Shown: piece by piece, positions 6,866 through 10,925 of the stretch
Layout: each line of letters starts with the position of its first letter
Numbering within the stretch: position 1 is the first letter of the stretch
DNA from: Paenibacillus sp. oral taxon 786 str. D14
GTDB lineage: Bacteria; Bacillota; Bacilli; Paenibacillales; Paenibacillaceae
Length of the DNA stretch: 10,925 bases
Assembly (NCBI RefSeq): GCF_000159955.1
Contig: NZ_GG695980.1
Location: forward strand, 87,034-97,958
Reading direction: 5' to 3'
Made by a program: the position numbers and the translations under genes
The notes under the pieces: model-generated
The model's database searches: none
What the model was told of the DNA's origin: nothing
What the model saw: the letters and a program-made list of their open reading frames with translations, nothing else

Positions 6866-7860
6866 ATACCCACAATATCCACATGTGCTGCGGTTGATAA
6901 CTCCTGCTTGTAGTGTTCAACTTCATCCTCATAACAAAAAAGGAGGACTCTTCGTCCTACTGTCTGGCTTACTCCTATGGAGTAGTTGGTTAAACATCGT
7001 TTCAAAGTCATCATGTTCATCGTTAGGAGTTCGATGACATAGGGGTCTTTCCACGGTCCCATCCGTTCTTTTTGCACCAGACCGTATTCAAATCCGTATT
7101 TGCTGGAATTTCCCACTTCTTTCAGTTCTCCATACGGTTTAAGTACTTTCTGTAGCTTCAAAAACGTGTTTGTCAGGATGTATTCCCTTGTGATTTGAAT
7201 CCCTAACTCATTAAACGGCAGCAAGTGAACCGGGATACCGCCTGTTACCAAGTTCATCTTCTCACTCATGGTTTCAAAAGTGCGTTTAACGGACTGGCTC
7301 TTGTAATACACCAGAAATCCTCGTAGTTTCATGTGCTTCTTGATCTCGTTGATGATCTTCACTAGCGTTTGTTCCTTGGCATCGGGCATCAGGATGTAGA
7401 TCATATAATCCCCTTTGTCACTTCTGAATCCACCGACCGTTAGATTACCACGGTTGAGATTGTATTTGCGTTTGATCTGGCGAGAGTCCATATACGGCAC
7501 TTCGGGGATCTGCACGAATAGCTCGTTCGCATCCGTAATGTACTGCCGCTGTTGAATTGACAGCCCCAAATCCCGTGCACGATAGTTCTTGCCGTCCAAT
7601 AAGCCACGTTCAATTAACAAGTCCATCCCTGCTTCGGTTAATCGAACATAAGCCGCCGTGACTGTTCGACCTGCGGTTCTCTTACCAAACACATTCGTAG
7701 TTATGAGTCCTTCCTTCTTCATGATATATAACCGTTTATGTGCGTACTTCTCACTGGCAAAATGCTTCATCGTAATTTGCTTCTTCGTCATTTCCCGTAG
7801 TATATACAGTTCCTGCAATATACTCAGGTCCCGGTCTGTCCATTCACGTTGTCTTGGCAT
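6847..7860 (-). CDS. Replication-relaxation-like winged-helix protein, 337 aa
   Basis: The first 75 residues form a clear winged helix: WTDRDLSILQELYILREMT, a helix-turn-helix through KQITMKHF and AHKRLYIMKKEGLI, then a wing rich in Arg, Thr and Val (TAGRTVTAAYVRLT). This is the typical opening of the replication-relaxation (Replic_Relax) family found on Gram-positive plasmids and integrative elements. The rest is alpha/beta, with a possible degenerate nuclease-like core around residues 150-200 (YMIYILMPDA ... GFLVYYKS). Catalytic residues of classical HUH relaxases are not seen. The start is certain: AAAGGAGGT lies four bases before the ATG. It stands first in the transfer block, just before the coupling-protein pair, so a DNA-processing or regulatory role at oriT or ori is plausible. 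Confidence 0.75.
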   Translation of the reverse strand: MPRQREWTDRDLSILQELYILREMTKKQITMKHFASEKYAHKRLYIMKKEGLITTNVFGKRTAGRTVTAAYVRLTEAGMDLLIERGLLDGKNYRARDLGLSIQQRQYITDANELFVQIPEVPYMDSRQIKRKYNLNRGNLTVGGFRSDKGDYMIYILMPDAKEQTLVKIINEIKKHMKLRGFLVYYKSQSVKRTFETMSEKMNLVTGGIPVHLLPFNELGIQITREYILTNTFLKLQKVLKPYGELKEVGNSSKYGFEYGLVQKERMGPWKDPYVIELLTMNMMTLKRCLTNYSIGVSQTVGRRVLLFCYEDEVEHYKQELSTAAHVDIVGISKNSL

Positions 7861-8101
7861 GTTTACCTCCTTTCTGCTGGAAATTTACTGCCCCGCATTC
7901 TAAGATACATCGTCTTGTCAGGGACGGTTTATGGGTTAATGGACGGGGGGCGTAGGACGGGGTGGTCAGAGTCTATCGCTCAACTGCGTTTCGCGGTAGC
8001 CTCTTCCCACCTTTCCGCTCTAGCCTTAATTTCGTTTCGGGTACAATCCAATATCCAGCACGTATTTTTAAAAAGTTCTTTCCGAAAATAACGGGTTCAA
8101 C
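7861..8101 (-). other. Repeat-bearing non-coding stretch, candidate cis-acting site
   Basis: These 241 bases hold no credible gene. On the plus strand GGACGG occurs three times within 39 bases (7922-7927, 7941-7946, 7955-7960), in a G-rich cluster with a run of six G at 7945-7950. An imperfect hairpin, CTATCGC/GCGGTAG, follows at 7973-7999. Being upstream of a replication-relaxation gene and downstream of the tubulin block, it could be an oriT, an operator, or the tubulin system's centromere. I found no clear promoter. The sequence alone does not decide between these. Confidence 0.35.
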
Positions 8102-8743
8102 TCATAGGGGGTGTTTATCGGGTTCAAACATACCCGAAAAATCATGGCCGGCCCGGTACTTTTTACGAATATTTTCAATCATTTTCAAAGCATTTTGGGA
8201 AGGTGTAACAAAGACTTGAACATGGTTTTTACGATTAACATCCAAGAATCCAGATTCCATAATTTCCACTTCCTTCCACGAATCATCTTTGATCAATCCA
8301 GCATATCGAATCGCGTTTATTATTGCGCTACGGTTACGATTGTCCAGATCACGGATCAATAAATCCTCAAAAAAATGACAGATATAAATAAAGGCCGAAC
8401 TCAGAACAGGAGTTTCTGTTTGGGAAGCCGCTACTGCTTCCATTGTGGCCTGAATAGTAGCTTGAGTGTAGTAGTCCTTAATTTGATTGCCGTAATGCTT
8501 GTCTCTCAGATAAAGAGGCAACATCCCTTGATACGAGAATTGATAAACTGGATTATCTCCCAGCATGTACGTTCTATAGATACATGGTGGATACGCCTTC
8601 GGATCAGGAGAGGTACTTTCTGGCAGCATCGTCCTCCATTCTGATAAAGCCGTTCCTAATTTGAAAGAAAGCTCTACTGCCTGTTTGTACATCTCCTCCA
8701 ACTCTTCAGTTCTTTTTCGAGTACGCTGCTCCCAAAACGACAT
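8102..8743 (-). CDS. RusA-like protein, possible Holliday-junction resolvase, 213 aa
   Basis: The C-terminal half carries RDLDNRNRSAIINAIRYAGLIKDDS. The spacing D-x-D-N, then about 18 residues, then DD is the active-site signature of RusA-type resolvases, whose acidic residues bind the metal (here Asp132, Asp134, Asp153, Asp154). A beta-strand-rich end (KNHVQVFVTP) fits the fold. The N-terminal 80 residues are unusual for RusA, which is about 120 residues in total: a basic helical start (EQRTRKRTEELEE) and a stretch I do not recognise. I start at the ATG of bases 8741-8743, eight bases after GGAGAG; a GTG three codons earlier would be one base from it. It follows tubZ by about 100 bases. Nuclease activity is inferred and could be lost. 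Confidence 0.6.
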   Translation of the reverse strand: MSFWEQRTRKRTEELEEMYKQAVELSFKLGTALSEWRTMLPESTSPDPKAYPPCIYRTYMLGDNPVYQFSYQGMLPLYLRDKHYGNQIKDYYTQATIQATMEAVAASQTETPVLSSAFIYICHFFEDLLIRDLDNRNRSAIINAIRYAGLIKDDSWKEVEIMESGFLDVNRKNHVQVFVTPSQNALKMIENIRKKYRAGHDFSGMFEPDKHPL

Positions 8744-8840
8744 CTGATTCACTCTCCATTTTGGTTTTAATTTATATGTGCATCACTTGTCACTTTTATC
8801 TGCCGCATTATCCGCTGTACAAAGGCTTATCTGAAGCGTA

Positions 8841-10088
8841 TCACTTCAGACTGTTTAGAAAATCAAAGGGATCAGATTTCTCTTGGGCTGTTTTTGGTGC
8901 AGGATCATCTTCAAGCAACGCCTCCAGATCGACAGCTGCCTTCTTATCCCTAGGCTTGACTCGTGCTAGCGCCTCTGCAATGGTATCTGTCTTCTGGCTT
9001 CGTTCTTCCGCTCTGCGCTCCAGTTCGGCCAGCTCTTCCGTCAATGTTTTCACGCTGTCGGGAAAATTTAACCCTGCAAACACACTATACACTGTTACTT
9101 GCCCAGGCTGATCTCCAACATAGGTAGCCACAGGGTTCTCATCCAAAATCGGGGTACTCTCGTGCAGGAATGATTGAATCTGCTCCACAAAAGCATGAGT
9201 GAACAAGCGCCTTGCCGTAGAACTATCGGCTACAATACTAACTGCGCTGCTTGTTGCGTCTTGAAGATCGTAACCGGCTGACAACTCCCCGTTTAGCACA
9301 CTCTGCTTGATCGCTTCCATATAGGTTACTGGAGAAGCCAGGTCAACAGCCTGAGCGGAAAGAACGCACTTACCAATGTGTAAGCAGCCACCTGTCTTAA
9401 GCATGTTCAACCATTCCGAAGCATCAAAGTGATAGCTACCATATGGCTTGTAGCTGGCTGTGACTGTGTTCAGATCGTGGAGCAGCCGTGCCACATGGCG
9501 ATTACATGATTTCATGAAATCCTCCACACTCTGATTTTTATTCAAGCCAGTTTGGAACAGCTTTTCATTGTCCACTACAACAATCGCTCCTAAGCCTTGC
9601 ATCGCCCGCTTAATCACTTGCAGACGTTGCAAGGCATTGTCTAGAACCTTCCGACCTTCGTCTCGACGTGGCAACGTAAGCAACAAACCAAATCGCCCTG
9701 CAAAGCCCTTTCCATGAAGCAGACGAACAGCTTCAATAACCGCACCTGTTCCTGTACCACCGCCTAAACCACAGCAGATGAAAATGTAATCCCGGTCATT
9801 AAAGTAGCTCTGCAGTGTCTTTGCAATAATTTCCTTGTGAACATTGAATGCTTCCTGCCCAAGCTGAATATCCCGACCTACCCCACGTTCAAATCCTGGA
9901 AGCTTGATTTTCTTAATATTCGGATAATCTGGCAGTTTGAGAAGATCCATCTCATTACTGTTAATCAATAAGGCCGTATAAGGACGCTGCTCACTTTTGG
10001 CAGATAACCGCATCCCAGCACATGCATGAGCAATTGAAGTTCCTCCCATCCCTAACCCCAGAAAACCATACTTCAAACTGATATTCAT
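8841..10088 (-). CDS. tubZ: TubZ-like tubulin/FtsZ-family GTPase for plasmid segregation
   Basis: TubZ (RepX on pXO1) polymerises with GTP and moves plasmid DNA bound by TubR. This 415-residue protein has the tubulin signature GGGTGTG (109-115), the glycine-rich first loop GLGMGG (11-16), and a stretch HFDASEW (220-226) in the expected place of the catalytic T7 loop, where Asp and Glu could activate a neighbour's GTP. Its length suits TubZ. The tail (about 345-415) is highly charged and ends in DPFDFLNSLK, a short hydrophobic peptide after a disordered-looking linker, recalling the partner-binding tails of FtsZ and TubZ. The ATG overlaps the previous stop by four bases (ATGA), with GGAG close upstream, so the two genes are translationally coupled. 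FtsZ itself is excluded by its context and divergent sequence. Confidence 0.9.
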   Translation of the reverse strand: MNISLKYGFLGLGMGGTSIAHACAGMRLSAKSEQRPYTALLINSNEMDLLKLPDYPNIKKIKLPGFERGVGRDIQLGQEAFNVHKEIIAKTLQSYFNDRDYIFICCGLGGGTGTGAVIEAVRLLHGKGFAGRFGLLLTLPRRDEGRKVLDNALQRLQVIKRAMQGLGAIVVVDNEKLFQTGLNKNQSVEDFMKSCNRHVARLLHDLNTVTASYKPYGSYHFDASEWLNMLKTGGCLHIGKCVLSAQAVDLASPVTYMEAIKQSVLNGELSAGYDLQDATSSAVSIVADSSTARRLFTHAFVEQIQSFLHESTPILDENPVATYVGDQPGQVTVYSVFAGLNFPDSVKTLTEELAELERRAEERSQKTDTIAEALARVKPRDKKAAVDLEALLEDDPAPKTAQEKSDPFDFLNSLK

Positions 10089-10447
10089 TGCTCCGCTCCC
10101 TTTCGTTTGATTCGTTCTTGCATCAGCTTATATTGCCTATAGTTGAGTAGTTCTTCCCCTAATGGGGATAATGTGTATCGCTTGGATTTTGCTACTTCAG
10201 CTACCTGAACCAGCGATGCTCCTTCTAACATCGCTGCCGCTTCATCCAGCAAATGCCTTGATCTAATCGGCAACTTCTCCTGCTCTACATCAGGATGTAT
10301 CTTTTTGTACAAGGCGTTGGTTACATCCCTTAGCTGCTCCTTCTGTACAGGTCGTTCTGCCATTCTAAGTGCTGCCAACATCCACATCATATTTTCGTTC
10401 TCAGCAGTAGCCGATAGTAGCGCATCCAAAATGGCTTCTCTGCTCAT
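10085..10447 (-). CDS. Small winged-helix protein in the TubR position, 120 aa
   Basis: TubR proteins are small winged-helix adaptors that bind repeated centromere sites and the TubZ tail, and repress their own operon. This protein has the right size, precedes tubZ, and overlaps it by four bases. Its middle (residues about 35-100) fits a winged helix: VQKEQLRDVTNALYKK, a helix LDEAAAMLEGASLVQVAEV, and a wing with SKRYTLSPLGEELL. I recognise it by position and fold pattern, not by a strong sequence match. The ATG at 10445-10447 lies 11 bases from GGAGGT; a TTG directly before it (10448-10450) lies eight bases away and could be the true start. The usual iterons upstream of tubR are absent, since a terminator lies only about 35 bases away. 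Confidence 0.65.
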   Translation of the reverse strand: MSREAILDALLSATAENENMMWMLAALRMAERPVQKEQLRDVTNALYKKIHPDVEQEKLPIRSRHLLDEAAAMLEGASLVQVAEVAKSKRYTLSPLGEELLNYRQYKLMQERIKRKGAEQ

Positions 10448-10483
10448 CAAGATCGTCTACCTCCCTTCAACCTTTAGCAAAAC

Positions 10484-10517
10484 AAAAAAAGCCCCTACCC
10501 AATTGAGGGTAGAGGCT
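10484..10517 (-). terminator. Intrinsic terminator upstream of the tubulin operon
   Basis: On the minus strand AGCCTCTACCC and GGGTAGGGGCT (one G-U pair) close a six-base loop and run into seven T residues. It ends the prepilin-peptidase/38-codon transcript and isolates the tubR-tubZ pair, whose own promoter is not evident. Confidence 0.9.
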
Positions 10518-10533
10518 ATTGAACGGTATTTGT

Positions 10534-10650
10534 TCATCTTCTTATCAATCTTCTACGTTGCTCTTCTAACATTTTGCGCATGGTTTGCTCTACTACACGA
10601 TCATTTTCATCTACTAAAAAATACATCCAAAGTTCTTCTATTTTTTTCAA
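10534..10650 (-). CDS. Small ORF, 38 aa, charged
   Basis: The frame from a TTG at 10648-10650 encodes 38 residues, starting MKKIEELWMYFLVD and ending in an arginine-rich helix (LEEQRRRLIRR) before TGA. The composition is protein-like: amphipathic helix, alternating acidic and basic residues. GGAGG lies 11 bases upstream, inside the end of the preceding gene, which suggests translational coupling to it. The terminator 17 bases downstream marks it as the last gene of that operon. Its function is unknown; it could be a small accessory of the preceding membrane protein. The rare start codon leaves doubt. Confidence 0.45.
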   Translation of the reverse strand: MKKIEELWMYFLVDENDRVVEQTMRKMLEEQRRRLIRR

Positions 10651-10654
10651 TAAC

Positions 10655-10925
10655 TCATATTCCTCCAATTATAAATAGAAAATATGCCGTTAAATAGAAC
10701 GGTGCTAATGGAAGTTTTTTTCTTCCATCCCTAGCCCATTTGAAAGCTATAGCAAATAACCAAGCAAACGTGAGCATAATAATCAAAAATAACATTGCTT
10801 GCCGCCAGCCAAGAGCCATACCTACCACTGCCATTAGCTTAATATCTCCACCACCAAATGAATCAGGTTTTAAGACAGCAAATACATAAAGCAAGCCTGC
10901 TCCAATTAAAACACCTAGCAAATAA
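10655..10925 (-). CDS. Prepilin peptidase-like membrane protease, 3' part
   Basis: The gene is cut by the window edge; its frame is open through base 10925. The visible 90 residues contain the A24 aspartic protease motif FGGGDIKLMAVVG, which holds one of the two catalytic Asp residues of type IV prepilin and flagellin-type peptidases, followed by hydrophobic segments and the family's LPLAPFYL. Hydrophobic stretches at the start of the fragment, then LFLIIMLTFAWLFAIAF and YFLFIIGG, are membrane helices. The other catalytic Asp should lie in the missing N-terminal part. Such enzymes cleave and methylate pilin-like precursors, so pilin-like genes may lie beyond the edge. The region is more A/T-rich than the tubulin block. 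Confidence 0.8.
   Translation of the reverse strand, partial: YLLGVLIGAGLLYVFAVLKPDSFGGGDIKLMAVVGMALGWRQAMLFLIIMLTFAWLFAIAFKWARDGRKKLPLAPFYLTAYFLFIIGGI

Noticed and set aside
8092..8139. Two CGGGTTCAA copies resembling a tRNA T-arm
   Set aside because: No acceptor stem, anticodon arm or D-arm can be drawn around them; one copy is inside the end of the RusA-like gene.
7658..8219. Open frames on the plus strand across the 7861-8101 gap
   Set aside because: They lack ribosome binding sites, overlap well-supported minus-strand genes, and their translations have no protein-like pattern.
8744..8840. Possible promoter between tubZ and the RusA-like gene (TATAAA on the minus strand near 8770)
   Set aside because: No -35 at a proper distance; the genes could simply share a transcript.
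1..10925. CRISPR array, tRNA or rRNA genes
   Set aside because: No regularly spaced repeats and no tRNA or rRNA-like stretches were found on either strand by eye.

Overview
The window looks like the backbone of a low-GC Gram-positive plasmid or conjugative element. A member of Paenibacillaceae/Bacillaceae is my best guess, from the Bacilli-like RecA, the Bacilli-type TnpB, strong AGGAGG-type ribosome binding sites, Bacillus-type SOS boxes, and a TubZ (RepX-like) tubulin, a family known from large Bacillus plasmids. Every gene is on the minus strand except one inserted tnpB element. The text below therefore runs from the right edge to the left, in the direction of transcription.

Right edge to 8.1 kb (segregation block). 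The 3' part of a membrane prepilin-peptidase-like gene runs in from outside the window. It is followed by a 38-codon ORF and a strong terminator. Next come a small probable winged-helix protein (TubR position) and a TubZ tubulin/FtsZ-like GTPase, whose genes overlap by 4 bases. After them lies a protein whose C-terminal half carries a RusA-type D-x-D-N ... DD signature (Holliday-junction resolvase-like). No iteron array (tubC) precedes tubR. The only repeat-bearing non-coding stretch nearby is 7861-8101.

8.1-3.6 kb (transfer block). This holds a replication-relaxation-like winged-helix protein, a small four-helix membrane protein, and a VirD4/TraG-like ATPase that has no membrane segments of its own. 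Together the last two look like a type IV coupling protein divided into two polypeptides. A tnpB-only IS200/IS605-group element, in the opposite orientation, sits exactly between them. The ATPase gene ends at an intrinsic terminator.

3.6-0.2 kb (RNA-binding and recombination block). This contains a protein of three S1 domains, a winged-helix protein, and a complete second-copy-type RecA. The recA promoter carries two LexA boxes, one exactly in the -35/-10 spacer. Just beyond recA, a near-consensus promoter and a strong terminator bracket about 275 bases with no convincing ORF and several hairpins, one with a C-rich, anti-Shine-Dalgarno loop. This is a candidate small RNA. A 103-codon GTG-start gene of unknown function follows.

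Taken together the region combines tubulin-type DNA segregation, conjugation-type DNA pumping, and SOS-controlled recombination (RecA plus a RusA-like protein). The RusA-like call, the split coupling protein and the small RNA are inferences from motifs and layout, not established facts.
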